Assembly (NCBI GenBank): GCA_021158465.1
Contig: JAGGUN010000052.1
Location: forward strand, 38,189 to 102,188
Length of the DNA: 64,000 nt
From: a bacterium
GTDB lineage: Bacteria; UBP14; UBA6098; 4484-93
Direction: 5' to 3'
Shown: piece after piece, positions 56,380 through 64,000 of the stretch
How positions within the stretch are numbered: position 1 is the first letter of the stretch
How the letters are laid out: each line of letters starts with the position of its first letter
The notes under the pieces: model-generated
The model's input: only the letters and a program-made list of their open reading frames with translations
The model's database searches: none
What the model was told of the DNA's origin: nothing
Made by a program: the position numbers and the translations under genes

Positions 56380-56837
56380 CTGAGAACCGAGTATATGTAA
56401 TCCATCGCCTCCTGTGCAGTCTCAAAAGGGCGAACTCCCGGAATATCCCAGGTGGAGATACCAGCAACCGTCCTCCCAAGACGGAGAGCCGCCGCAATCT
56501 CTGTGAGCGTTCCATACTTCCCATCGATAGCAACCAAAGCATCAGATGTGTTCACTATAATGAAGTTGCGAGCCTCGCCTATATTTGTCGCAATAGGAAA
56601 ATCGATATAAGGGTTAGCAGTTCCTGGGTCAGACGACGGAAGTATCCCTATGGTTATTCCGCCTGCTGATTTTGCTCCACGAGCCGCTGCCTCCATCACC
56701 CCACCAAGACCACCACAAACGAGGATGTCGCCGTTTTCGGCTATTATCCTGCCGAGCTTCTCCGCCTTACGAAGAAGACCCTTCGTAGCAGAGCTACCAC
56801 CAATAACACCTATCCGATGCTTGTGTGAAAAATCCAT
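56376..56837 (-). CDS. LOG-like/TIGR00725 nucleotide-binding protein
   Basis: The 153-residue protein has a Rossmann-like fold with IGVIGGSSAT, CGGLGGVMEAAARGA and DGKYGTLTEI, the pattern of the TIGR00725 group related to LOG cytokinin-activating and DprA-like proteins. Enzymatic function is unproven. I use the ATG at 56837, which starts 8 bases after a TATTTT box of a perfect promoter; the ATG at 56858 would lie upstream of the predicted transcription start. It heads the operon to the amidase. Confidence 0.85.
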   Translation of the reverse strand: MDFSHKHRIGVIGGSSATKGLLRKAEKLGRIIAENGDILVCGGLGGVMEAAARGAKSAGGITIGILPSSDPGTANPYIDFPIATNIGEARNFIIVNTSDALVAIDGKYGTLTEIAAALRLGRTVAGISTWDIPGVRPFETAQEAMDYIYSVLR

Positions 56838-56845
56838 CGAAGCTA

Positions 56846-56874
56846 AAAATAGCATCAAAAATCGTAATTGTCAA
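56846..56874 (-). promoter_or_regulatory. Promoter giving a near-leaderless mRNA for the TIGR00725 gene
   Basis: Minus strand TTGACA (56874-56869), 17-bp spacer, TATTTT (56851-56846), then 8 bases to the ATG. No Shine-Dalgarno. Confidence 0.72.
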
Positions 56875-58409
56875 CTATGAAAATCGGGTTTTCTCGGCTC
56901 AACGAGAATAGTCTTGTACCTCACAAGAACAACCTTTCCTCCAACGGCTGACTTTGTCCTGTGGACCCACTTCCGCTTCGTGTATGCCACCTCAACAGTC
57001 GAAAATGTGCGACCCTTTGAGAAGTAAGCAGCAATTGATGCAACACGCTCAATCGTCCTACGAGGAACATCCTTGCCGTTCGTCTTGAGTATCAGATGAG
57101 AGCCAGGGATGTTGTGCGCATGAAAAAACATATCCTCCTTCCCGCCGATGGAGAAGGTAACATAATAGTTCTCCTTCGCCGAGCGACCAACAAACAACTC
57201 AAACCCATCTACAACAAAGCGATAAAACGGCTTTCTCGACGGCTGGGAATGTGGCATCAGAGATCCAGATGCAGACTCACCCTCCGCTACCTCATTCAGT
57301 GAGAATTCGATACGACGCTCAAGCTCCTCGATGCGAGATTTCACCTTCCCTAACCCACGCCGGAAGCGTCTCGCAAGTGAAAAATAGCGCTCAATGTTCC
57401 TCTGAAGCGGAACGGATGGATCAAGCTCAATCTCTACCGTCTTATCATCCGAATAAAGCGAAGGGAAGACAACCTTTCTTGCATCCCTCGGAATATCCAT
57501 CCTGTGAACGCTGAGTAGTTCCGCCTTTTCCTGAAGAAGTCGCCACTTGCTGAGATGCTCAATCTGTGAGCGAAGTGAACGAAGCGCACGCTCGATATAA
57601 GCCCTTTTCGGAGAAAAGGTTCTCTTGTGTCTCTTCAAATACTCGAGGAAGCCCGGCTCAAACGCGAAGCGAATCGCCTCATTTATGTCAACAAAACCGC
57701 TCGCTCGTGCAGGAGCAAACAGATCGAGAGGAAAAACAGAAACATAGCTACCATCAACGACAGACGGTGTTAGCTCAAGATGACATGCCTTCTCAAGAAG
57801 AAGCGAAGCACACTCCCCAAAAGAAGATGAGAGCTTCCTGCTTTCGGATAAAATGAATTCAAGCTCAAGCGGGTGAAAGAGCTCCTTTCTCTTCTCAAGC
57901 ATCCGCGGTGAAGCGGAGAGGAGATTGAACGGGACAATCGGCTCAGGCTCGTGGTATGGAAATCCTGGGAACACAGGTCGCACCAGCCCAGCAGAACGCT
58001 GTCTGAGAGAAGAGAGTATCCGACCATTCTCAACCAGAACAAGGTTCGCCTGACTGCCAAGAAGTTCAATATAAACGGTTATCTTGCGGACTGATAACCC
58101 CTTCCTAACGGCAGTATCCAGCCTAAGCACCCTATCACCAGGAAGACAGGAAACAGACTCAACAACCCCACCCTCTATGCACTTTATCCACCCTTCACGG
58201 AAAGGATGAGGCGATGATTCGCCCCTCAGATATACAGAGACAAAACGAACAGGAGAGTATATAAAACGAAGGCAGCCTCCACTGGAAAGGTAAATATCGA
58301 GGCAGTGAGACAGGACCTTGCCACCCGTCACCCGTGCACCCAGAACCTCCCCAGAGAGAAACGAGGCAAATACAGCCGCAACCTTTATATCGAAACAAGG
58401 AGGAGACAT
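56871..58409 (-). CDS. rqcH: Ribosome quality-control protein RqcH (NFACT family)
   Basis: RqcH binds 50S subunits carrying stalled peptidyl-tRNA and adds alanine tails. The 512-residue protein has the NFACT-N domain with the conserved D92-R93 pair (GDRVLRL, tRNA-related DR motif), coiled-coil and helix-hairpin regions, and NFACT-R at the end (FFHAHNIPGSHLILK, KTILVEPRKPDF). Length is at the low end of the family. The ATG follows a TATTTT box by six bases. It is divergent from the DUF5683 gene with a 49-bp gap. tmRNA, a parallel rescue system, is in the same window. Confidence 0.92.
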   Translation of the reverse strand: MSPPCFDIKVAAVFASFLSGEVLGARVTGGKVLSHCLDIYLSSGGCLRFIYSPVRFVSVYLRGESSPHPFREGWIKCIEGGVVESVSCLPGDRVLRLDTAVRKGLSVRKITVYIELLGSQANLVLVENGRILSSLRQRSAGLVRPVFPGFPYHEPEPIVPFNLLSASPRMLEKRKELFHPLELEFILSESRKLSSSFGECASLLLEKACHLELTPSVVDGSYVSVFPLDLFAPARASGFVDINEAIRFAFEPGFLEYLKRHKRTFSPKRAYIERALRSLRSQIEHLSKWRLLQEKAELLSVHRMDIPRDARKVVFPSLYSDDKTVEIELDPSVPLQRNIERYFSLARRFRRGLGKVKSRIEELERRIEFSLNEVAEGESASGSLMPHSQPSRKPFYRFVVDGFELFVGRSAKENYYVTFSIGGKEDMFFHAHNIPGSHLILKTNGKDVPRRTIERVASIAAYFSKGRTFSTVEVAYTKRKWVHRTKSAVGGKVVLVRYKTILVEPRKPDFHS

Positions 58410-58415
58410 CCGTTA

Positions 58416-58443
58416 AAAATAGTTTGACACAACGGGAAACCAA
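58416..58443 (-). promoter_or_regulatory. Leaderless promoter of rqcH
   Basis: Minus strand TTGGTT (58443-58438), 16-bp spacer, TATTTT (58421-58416), six bases, then ATG at 58409. It overlaps the divergent DUF5683 promoter; the -35 is weak. Confidence 0.55.
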
Positions 58444-58452
58444 GCATAATTT
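58424..58452 (+). promoter_or_regulatory. Leaderless promoter of the DUF5683 gene
   Basis: TTGACA (58424-58429), 17-bp spacer, TAATTT (58447-58452), six bases, then ATG at 58459. No Shine-Dalgarno in the gap. Confidence 0.72.
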
Positions 58453-58458
58453 TACCTT

Positions 58459-58953
58459 ATGAGAAAATTTATGCTATTTTTCGTTTTGATAATCCTTCTA
58501 CCGGAGGCTCTCTTGCCCCAGGACACAACATCTTCAATCCCCGCGAAAAACTCGACAAAAGCATTATTATTAAGCCTGATCCTCCCAGGAGCAGGGCAGG
58601 TCTATAACGGAGAATATATAAAGGCAGGAGCGTTTGCCACAGCAGTTTCCGCCTTTGCCTACGGAAGCTTCTATGAAAATAACCAGGCATCAAAGCTACT
58701 CGACAAACGGGAACTATACAGCGAAGGGTCAAGCGAATATCTCGAGCTGAAGGAACGGTTCAACAATCACATATACAGAAGGAACCAGTATATCTGGTTA
58801 TGGGTCGGCACAACCATATTGGCGGGTTTAGATGCATACATCGAGGCAGAGCTCTTCAACTTCGACACACATCTCGAAATGAAAGAACCAGTGGTCACCT
58901 TCTATCTCTCGCTCCCATTAGCTGGGAAACATAAACCGCTCGAAGCTCCTTGA
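58459..58953 (+). CDS. DUF5683 small exported or membrane protein
   Basis: The 164-residue protein has an N-terminal hydrophobic signal, the DUF5683 block SLILPGAGQVYNGEYIKAG, a second hydrophobic stretch (IWLWVGTTILAGLDAYIEAE) and a short tail. The family occurs in FCB bacteria and is unstudied; likely inner-membrane or envelope. Its 3' end overlaps the convergent DUF4416 gene by 59 bp. Confidence 0.82.
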   Translation: MRKFMLFFVLIILLPEALLPQDTTSSIPAKNSTKALLLSLILPGAGQVYNGEYIKAGAFATAVSAFAYGSFYENNQASKLLDKRELYSEGSSEYLELKERFNNHIYRRNQYIWLWVGTTILAGLDAYIEAELFNFDTHLEMKEPVVTFYLSLPLAGKHKPLEAP

Positions 58954-59437
58954 AGAAACTAAGAGCAACATCGCATCTGTAGTCGGGGTATGTCCACGGC
59001 AGGGGTTCAAACCGACCGCGGTGATACATAAGCTCAATCTCAGCGTGGATACCACTGCCAAGATAAACCCTCTGAGGTGCAAACTTCGCTGAGGCAAGAA
59101 CAACATTCAAAAGGGTCAGCACTCCAGGGTCGATATTGACAACCCTACTACCACCGACGGACAAACATTCCTCAACAGAGTTAGTGAAAAGCTTGGCATC
59201 TGCAAGCCTACCATAATCGAAGAGGTTTTTGAAGGAAACCCACAGACGCCAAAGCGGAGCCCCCATCTCCTGCTCATAATAGTCGGTGAAATCAAAAGGG
59301 ATAACAGAAGAGAGTCTCTCAATCTCGCCAAACTCAGAAGATAAACGCGGTAGCACAGATGAAAGGTTCTTCTCCGGCTCGAAAACTATCAGCCCAACAA
59401 AGAGCTTCACAGGATCAGGGAAGAAAGGTTTTGCCAT
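58895..59437 (-). CDS. DUF4416 protein
   Basis: The 180-residue protein fits the DUF4416 family (VKLFVGLIVFEPE, PFDFTDYYEQEMG, KLFTNSVEECLS, RRVNIDPG-type block reads VVNIDPGVLT, LPWTYPDYR). Nothing is known of its biochemistry. It is the last gene of the GlcD-GlcF-LDH2 unit and touches the LDH2 stop by one base. Confidence 0.82.
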   Translation of the reverse strand: MAKPFFPDPVKLFVGLIVFEPEKNLSSVLPRLSSEFGEIERLSSVIPFDFTDYYEQEMGAPLWRLWVSFKNLFDYGRLADAKLFTNSVEECLSVGGSRVVNIDPGVLTLLNVVLASAKFAPQRVYLGSGIHAEIELMYHRGRFEPLPWTYPDYRCDVALSFFKELRAVYVSQLMGARDRR

Positions 59438-60522
59438 CAGCTTACCTCAAACGGAACCCCGACGGATTCTCCGATGGAAACAAGTGTTTTAACCACCTTT
59501 TCCGGGAGCAAAATGCCCTCGATAGCTCTTTTCTCCGCTTCCTCGAACTCCTTCTCGCCGTGAATGTATATCCGCCCAGCTCCAACCTGTCTGGGAGAGT
59601 TTTTCAACATATCGATAAGCCGCCTCATCCTCGACTTAAACTCATCAACGGGCATAATCATACGGATATCCAAGGCAGCGAGGAAATGCCCAACATTGTG
59701 ATGTGAAGAATCAGGAGAGCCTACATCAAGTCCAAAGGCGGCACCGGAGAGAACGCCAGAGAGGATATCAACGAGCATCGCAAGACCATACCCTTTATGC
59801 CCGCCAAGCTCCTCCTTATCACCACCGAGCGGGAGCAAACCACCTTGCCTCCTCGAACGGATTGAGTCAAGAACAAAAGCAGGGTCAACCGCAGGTCTGC
59901 CATCAGCATCCACACACCAGCCAACCGGCATCACCCTCGAAAGACGCTCATACACCTCCACCCTGCCAGAGGTTATAACACTCGTCGCCATATCCAGAAC
60001 AAACGGATAGCGCCACCCTGTAGGGACAGCAACACTTATCGGGTTTGTCCCGAGAACAGCCCGGCGGGAAAATGTGTGAACGACAAGCGGTCTGGCATTG
60101 GTCATACAAATACCTATCATACCCTCCGAAAGAGGCTTCATAGCATAATATCCTGCTATACCAAAATGATTGCTATCCCTGACGAACGACAACCCAACAC
60201 CAGATACCCTCGCTTTCTCTATCGCCTGCTCCATTGCAAAGTTAGCCGCCACCTGACCAAGACCGTTCCCTCCGCTTATGACCGAGACTGTCGGCGTACT
60301 TACAAGAACGGAAGGATGCGCCCTGGGGTCTATCTTGCCCGAACGGATACCATCGACATAACGGGAAAGTCGACCTATGCCGTGCGACGCAATCCCTCGA
60401 AGATCAGCAGTAATAAGCACATCTGCAAACCTATCAGAATCAGGCTCACTCACACCCAAGGAGAGCATTACACGCTTAGCAAAGTCGAAAAGATACTTAT
60501 CTGAATACCTCCCAGCACTCAA
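59437..60522 (-). CDS. LDH2/malate-sulfolactate dehydrogenase family oxidoreductase
   Basis: The 361-residue protein is of the Ldh_2 (MDH2) family of NAD(P)-dependent 2-hydroxyacid dehydrogenases, with LITADLRGIASHGIGRLSRY containing the catalytic His, and RDSNHFGIAGYYAM, and the LGTNPISVAVP block. Substrates known for the family are malate, sulfolactate, ureidoglycolate and 2,3-diketogulonate; which is used is unknown. It overlaps the GlcF-like gene by 4 bp, suggesting a shared 2-hydroxyacid oxidation. Confidence 0.9.
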   Translation of the reverse strand: MSAGRYSDKYLFDFAKRVMLSLGVSEPDSDRFADVLITADLRGIASHGIGRLSRYVDGIRSGKIDPRAHPSVLVSTPTVSVISGGNGLGQVAANFAMEQAIEKARVSGVGLSFVRDSNHFGIAGYYAMKPLSEGMIGICMTNARPLVVHTFSRRAVLGTNPISVAVPTGWRYPFVLDMATSVITSGRVEVYERLSRVMPVGWCVDADGRPAVDPAFVLDSIRSRRQGGLLPLGGDKEELGGHKGYGLAMLVDILSGVLSGAAFGLDVGSPDSSHHNVGHFLAALDIRMIMPVDEFKSRMRRLIDMLKNSPRQVGAGRIYIHGEKEFEEAEKRAIEGILLPEKVVKTLVSIGESVGVPFEVS

Positions 60523-61418
60523 CCTTCCATAACCTCCCGATGTATAAAATCGATTATGTGATAGGAACGCACATCAGGGAAAAGAGAACGAAAAACCGCC
60601 AAATTATGAAACGACTCAAAAACGAGTGTATCCCTTCCTGCATCTCGGATAACCCTTTCAAAAATGAGGCGAACCATACCAGAATCCTGCTGGAAAACTG
60701 ATAAAAGGTCACCGGGGGAGGGAATTTGCCTATCAACCACAACAAGCCCCAAAGACCTACTTGCCTCCTCTTGAAGAAAAACTGCATTGGCAGGCAATCT
60801 AACAGGAAAGATGTTTTCAAAAAAGGATAAAAAATACTTTATCCCAGCAACCTTTCTAAGAGAGATATACGCCGAAGAACAGACAACATAAAATCCTGTT
60901 CTCTCCTTCACCGGTGAGCGTATCTTGCCACCCCTAAACCAATCGTGATAGTTACAGCAGGCATCGACTATCGCAAAAGGGATATCGAGGTGAGCGAGAA
61001 GCTCCGTCAACCTCTCAAGTGTATCACCGAAGTTATCGACAACCAGACAGCCAGGGAAAAGGAGAACCGAACCGTTGCCTCTTGACATCTTCCCCTTATA
61101 CACTTCTCCCTTGTAGTCGATGCCGAAGTCAGAGAGCGAAAAACGGGAACGGGATTCATTCCTCACAAAAAATTTCTCCCTGACTTTGTGAACCACCTCA
61201 ACTATATCCAACCCAACGGGACAGACAAGGTTGCATAGGTAACAATCGGTGCAGGAAAGAAAGGGTTTTACAACATCAGGTGTGGCAGAAATCCTATCAG
61301 AGAGGAGCTCTTCTCCGAGGAGATACCTTCCTCTGGGTGAAAAGAGCTCATTACCACAGACCCTGTATGTCGGACAGACAGGATTACACTTGCCACATCG
61401 AACACATCTCTCACTCAT
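60519..61418 (-). CDS. GlcF-like iron-sulfur subunit (short form)
   Basis: The 299-residue protein has two 4Fe-4S motifs, CVRCGKCNPVCPTY (near the N terminus) and CTDCYLCNLVCPVG, then a CCG-type region with FPGCLVVDN and DACCNYHDW. Full-length glycolate-oxidase iron-sulfur proteins have about 400 residues and two CCG domains; here the second is degenerate or missing. I start at the ATG at 61418, overlapping the glcD stop by 8 bp. It probably passes electrons from the FAD subunit. Confidence 0.85.
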   Translation of the reverse strand: MSERCVRCGKCNPVCPTYRVCGNELFSPRGRYLLGEELLSDRISATPDVVKPFLSCTDCYLCNLVCPVGLDIVEVVHKVREKFFVRNESRSRFSLSDFGIDYKGEVYKGKMSRGNGSVLLFPGCLVVDNFGDTLERLTELLAHLDIPFAIVDACCNYHDWFRGGKIRSPVKERTGFYVVCSSAYISLRKVAGIKYFLSFFENIFPVRLPANAVFLQEEASRSLGLVVVDRQIPSPGDLLSVFQQDSGMVRLIFERVIRDAGRDTLVFESFHNLAVFRSLFPDVRSYHIIDFIHREVMEG

Positions 61419-62763
61419 CAAATATCTTCCCCGGGTTGAGGATTCCGCGAGGATCAAGTATGCGCTTCAACTTCCTCTGAAGCCTGATGGACTCCTCTGA
61501 TAGATAAATGTTAAGAAACCGCTTCTTTGCGATACCAACTCCATGCTCACCGGAGAGAGCACCCCCAAGCGAAACAGTTTTCCTAAACAGTGCCTCAAGC
61601 AGCTGCTCAAGCTCCCTTTCGGGGAACAACTCATCATAGCAGATGTTAACATGGAGGTTACCATCCCCGGCATGCCCAAAGCTGAAAATCTTGACTGGAA
61701 ACTCATCAGGGAGATTCTCGAGGAACTGCAACATCTCAGGAACAGAAGCAGGCGGGACGACTATATCCTCGCTCACTCCACAGGCACAATTTGCCCGAAT
61801 AATAGGGGAGATATTCCGGCGAATATCCCATAGACGCTCACGCTCAGCCTCATCCCGGGCAACGAAAAAACTCACCCCACTGAACGAGGAAAGCATCAAA
61901 TCAAGCAGTCGCCTCGGCTCATCACCAAAACCATCAAATTCAATAAGAATAAGATACCTCGTCTCCGGCGGAAGTGGCAACTGAAACTCCCTCATCAGAA
62001 CGGGAACAATGTTCTTGCCAATAAGCTCGCAAGCAGAAGCAGAAATAGAGCGGATAGTTGATGCAAGACGACGAATGGAAGAGAGGTCAGGAAAACCGAC
62101 AAGGGCTGTTGCATAAGCCTCAGGAGCAGGAATCAGCTTAAGCACCGCACGGGTTATCACTCCCAGTGTCCCCTCGCTGCCAACAAATATATCGCGAAGA
62201 TCGTAGCCCGTGACATTCTTGTATAGCTTATCGGCGAAAGATATCACCTCTCCCGTCGGCAGAACAACCTCAAGCCCAAGGAGATAATCCGCCGTTACAC
62301 CGTACTTGACCGCATGGATACCGCCTGCGTTCTCCGCAATATTTCCACCGATGGTCGAGAACGCATAGGACGCCGGGTCAGGAGGATAATATAACCCAAA
62401 CCTTGCTACATAGCTCTTTATATCCCCTGTAATTGCCCCTGGCTCGACGGTAAGCGTGAGATTCTCACAGTCAAGCTCAAGGATATGGTTCATACGCTCA
62501 AGCGACAGAACTACACCACCTTCCACAGGGACGCTTCCCCCCGTTTGACCCGTGCCAGCCCCTCTCGGCACAACAGGGAACCCCTCCTCTGTCGCAAGGG
62601 AGAGAAGACGCGATACATCATCGGAATTCACAGGGAAAACAACTGCATCAGGAGTCCGTTCAAACTTGGCATCGTACGAATAGACAAAAAGCAACCCAGT
62701 CTCATCAGAAAACCTATCGCCAAATATCTCCCGAAGGGAAAGCTTCGCACTGTGGGACATCAT
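61411..62763 (-). CDS. glcD: FAD-linked glycolate/D-lactate oxidase subunit
   Basis: The 450-residue protein has the FAD_binding_4 domain with VVPRGAGTGQTGGSVPVEGG and VTADYLLGLEVVLPTGEV, and the C-terminal FAD-linked oxidase part with FSFGHAGDGNLHVNI and LSGEHGVGIAKKRF. It oxidises a 2-hydroxyacid, with D-lactate or glycolate the commonest. The start at 62763 (next ATG 62760) is just after a promoter, with no Shine-Dalgarno; the open frame to 62802 covers the promoter and is rejected. Confidence 0.9.
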   Translation of the reverse strand: MMSHSAKLSLREIFGDRFSDETGLLFVYSYDAKFERTPDAVVFPVNSDDVSRLLSLATEEGFPVVPRGAGTGQTGGSVPVEGGVVLSLERMNHILELDCENLTLTVEPGAITGDIKSYVARFGLYYPPDPASYAFSTIGGNIAENAGGIHAVKYGVTADYLLGLEVVLPTGEVISFADKLYKNVTGYDLRDIFVGSEGTLGVITRAVLKLIPAPEAYATALVGFPDLSSIRRLASTIRSISASACELIGKNIVPVLMREFQLPLPPETRYLILIEFDGFGDEPRRLLDLMLSSFSGVSFFVARDEAERERLWDIRRNISPIIRANCACGVSEDIVVPPASVPEMLQFLENLPDEFPVKIFSFGHAGDGNLHVNICYDELFPERELEQLLEALFRKTVSLGGALSGEHGVGIAKKRFLNIYLSEESIRLQRKLKRILDPRGILNPGKIFDE

Positions 62764-62771
62764 ACGAAACA

Positions 62772-62799
62772 AAGTTAAGAGCAAATCCACAAATGTCAA
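62772..62799 (-). promoter_or_regulatory. Near-leaderless promoter of glcD
   Basis: Minus strand TTGACA (62799-62794), 16-bp spacer, TAACTT (62777-62772), 8 bases to the ATG at 62763. The -10 is weaker than in the other leaderless cases. Confidence 0.5.
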
Positions 62800-62816
62800 C
62801 AAAAAACCCCACAGAA

Positions 62817-62842
62817 TAAAAAGGGGAGCCTGAAGGCTCCCC
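62817..62842 (-). terminator. Rho-independent terminator
   Basis: A perfect 8-bp GGGGAGCC/GGCTCCCC stem with TGAA loop (62823-62842) is followed on the minus strand by TTTTTATT. It ends the secreted protein gene. It is the only clear intrinsic terminator in the window. Confidence 0.88.
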
Positions 62843-62867
62843 CAAATACCCCTGATAACGGCTCGGG

Positions 62868-64000
62868 CTACTTCATAAGCAGCACCTTCCTCACGGCACT
62901 GAAACTGCCCGCCCGCATCCTGTAGAGATACACTCCAGAGGAAACAGGGACACCCGAATCATCATTGCCATCCCAGACGATACTATGCACTCCAGCCGGA
63001 TACTTACCCTCAGCAAGTGTTCTGACACGCTCACCAAGGATATTGTAGACCTCGAGTGTCAGCTCGCTCTCCTTTGGAAGCTCGAACCTTATCGCTGTCG
63101 CTGAATTGAACGGATTAGGACGAGGATCGTCAAGGGCAAACCTACTCGGTAAGCCACCAACTACCAACTTATAACTGCCAGCAGGAACCAAGACCCTACC
63201 ATCGAGAGAGATTATCTCCCCATCCTTCTCGAGTGAAACAGCGAGATTACCTGCCGCGGAGACAACAGCCTTCTCCGTAAGCACAAGCTCACAATCATAG
63301 CCAGATGGAACTGCGATGTATCTTCCCTCACCATCTGTCAGGTAGGCATCGGGAACAGCCGGTGGAACAGGCGGCATAAGGAGCGGCTCACCAGATTCTG
63401 CCAGCATAAGGCTAAGTGAGAACTCACCGAAGTTCACCGAAATCTCCAACAAAGAGGAAATCTCCTCAAATGGACGAACCTTGGTAATCGGATGGTTCCC
63501 AAGTGTGAGTAGCGCCTCGGAGCGGGAAGCGAGGAAATAACCTTTGCCAGGCTCAACAGTGTGTGAAGGATAATATGCCCCTTCAGCATAGTTGTAAAGG
63601 ATGCCATCATAGAGTGCATCCTCGGGAACGACATCCGGTGCGGTGAAATCATCGTTGTTATAGACACTCCCAATCAGGTTCCAGCCGGAGTGAAGCTCGA
63701 TATCCACCGTTCTCACCGGTGAGCCCCAGAGAGTGTAGCTGACCTCATCGAGCCATAGACCAAGATAACCTTTGCCTGGCTCAGGGGTTGTCTCGCGGAC
63801 ATAAGTGCATTCCACAGGGTCATACCAGTAGACATCAACAACATCAGGGAATAGCTCGGAGAATGTCCAACCGGGTAGCTCAACAGGTAGCGAGAACATA
63901 TTCCAGCCAGGAATAAATGCAATCTCGAACGGAACAAGACCGGTGCGGTCATAAGATATAACAAGCGTATCGTTGTCCAAGAAATGATAGCTGTTGACAA
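62868..64000 (-). CDS. Secreted PGWN protein with FlgD-like C-terminal domain (5' end outside window)
   Basis: The frame is open to the right edge; the codons before the in-frame TTG at 63980 read VNSYHF and continue the protein, so the start lies outside. The visible 377 residues contain two PGWN modules (near 63917, FIPGWNMFSLPVELPG, and near 63693, LHSGWNLIG), a beta-rich region, and a C-terminal FlgD-like domain (63140-62868) with PNPFNSATAI and ending RKVLLMK. Same architecture as the propeller protein at 19.9-23.8 kb. A hairpin terminator follows. Likely secreted or surface-bound; function unknown. Confidence 0.82.
   Translation of the reverse strand, partial: VNSYHFLDNDTLVISYDRTGLVPFEIAFIPGWNMFSLPVELPGWTFSELFPDVVDVYWYDPVECTYVRETTPEPGKGYLGLWLDEVSYTLWGSPVRTVDIELHSGWNLIGSVYNNDDFTAPDVVPEDALYDGILYNYAEGAYYPSHTVEPGKGYFLASRSEALLTLGNHPITKVRPFEEISSLLEISVNFGEFSLSLMLAESGEPLLMPPVPPAVPDAYLTDGEGRYIAVPSGYDCELVLTEKAVVSAAGNLAVSLEKDGEIISLDGRVLVPAGSYKLVVGGLPSRFALDDPRPNPFNSATAIRFELPKESELTLEVYNILGERVRTLAEGKYPAGVHSIVWDGNDDSGVPVSSGVYLYRMRAGSFSAVRKVLLMK

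Overview
The window is a gene-dense, mostly housekeeping stretch of a bacterial chromosome, with many 4- to 40-bp gene overlaps and no intact mobile element or CRISPR array. Split heptose-activation enzymes (rfaE1/rfaE2) and several lipoprotein signals indicate a diderm cell with lipopolysaccharide. Large secreted proteins with a C-terminal FlgD/T9SS-like module (PNPFN start, K-x-LL-x-K end) point to an FCB-type or candidate-phylum lineage such as WOR-3/Stahlbacteria or TA06; this placement is inference. A two-domain protein disulfide oxidoreductase and an adenosine-specific kinase are commonest in thermophiles, so a warm habitat is plausible.

Layout. 1-5.2 kb: the end of an ATPase/TPR regulator, then a minus-strand block (disulfide oxidoreductase, gpsA, membrane glycosyltransferase-TPR protein). 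5.3-17.7 kb: one long plus-strand run (rfaE1, rfaE2, YhaM-like RNase, polyprenyl synthase, exported thioredoxin, lysS, ptsN, mutS2, ferredoxin, dnaG, rpoD, methyltransferase). 17.8-18.5 kb: a minus-strand unit tRNA-Glu, tRNA-Arg(ACG), tadA, tRNA-Ser, in which the end of tadA is written in the tRNA-Ser gene. 18.7-23.8 kb: two secreted proteins sharing a PGWN module. 23.8-34.5 kb: mfd, then leuC-leuD-accB-pilT-accC-histidine kinase. 34.5-45.1 kb: rpsF-rpsR-DUF2232-rplI behind a candidate S6:S18 leader, then DUF3307, BFN nuclease, carbonic anhydrase-like, TPR/periplasmic-binding protein, three small unknown genes, mutL-like ATPase, dnaX-ybaB-recR. 45.1-49.7 kb, minus: DUF362 ferredoxin, an HTH protein, a divergent FolD, two tandem glucuronyl C5-epimerase-like lipoproteins. 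49.7-52.4 kb, minus: tRNA-Thr, -Tyr, -Gly and a radical SAM gene; adenosine-specific kinase; two tRNA-Lys and tmRNA. 52.5-64 kb: an aminotransferase and a lipoprotein (plus), then minus-strand units for amidase/RidA/Apt/acylphosphatase, RqcH, a GlcD/GlcF/LDH2 oxidation cluster and the 3' part of another secreted PGWN protein.

Promoters are easy to read: TTGACA or TTGACT, a 16-17 bp spacer, then TATAAT, TATATT or TATTTT. Several protein genes without a Shine-Dalgarno start six to eight bases after the -10 box and should give leaderless mRNAs, while stable-RNA promoters use 16-17 bp spacers. The strongest unusual points are the tadA/tRNA-Ser overlap beside the TadA substrate tRNA, the leaderless gene class, the structured rpsF leader, the tandem epimerase-like lipoproteins and the degenerate FolD.
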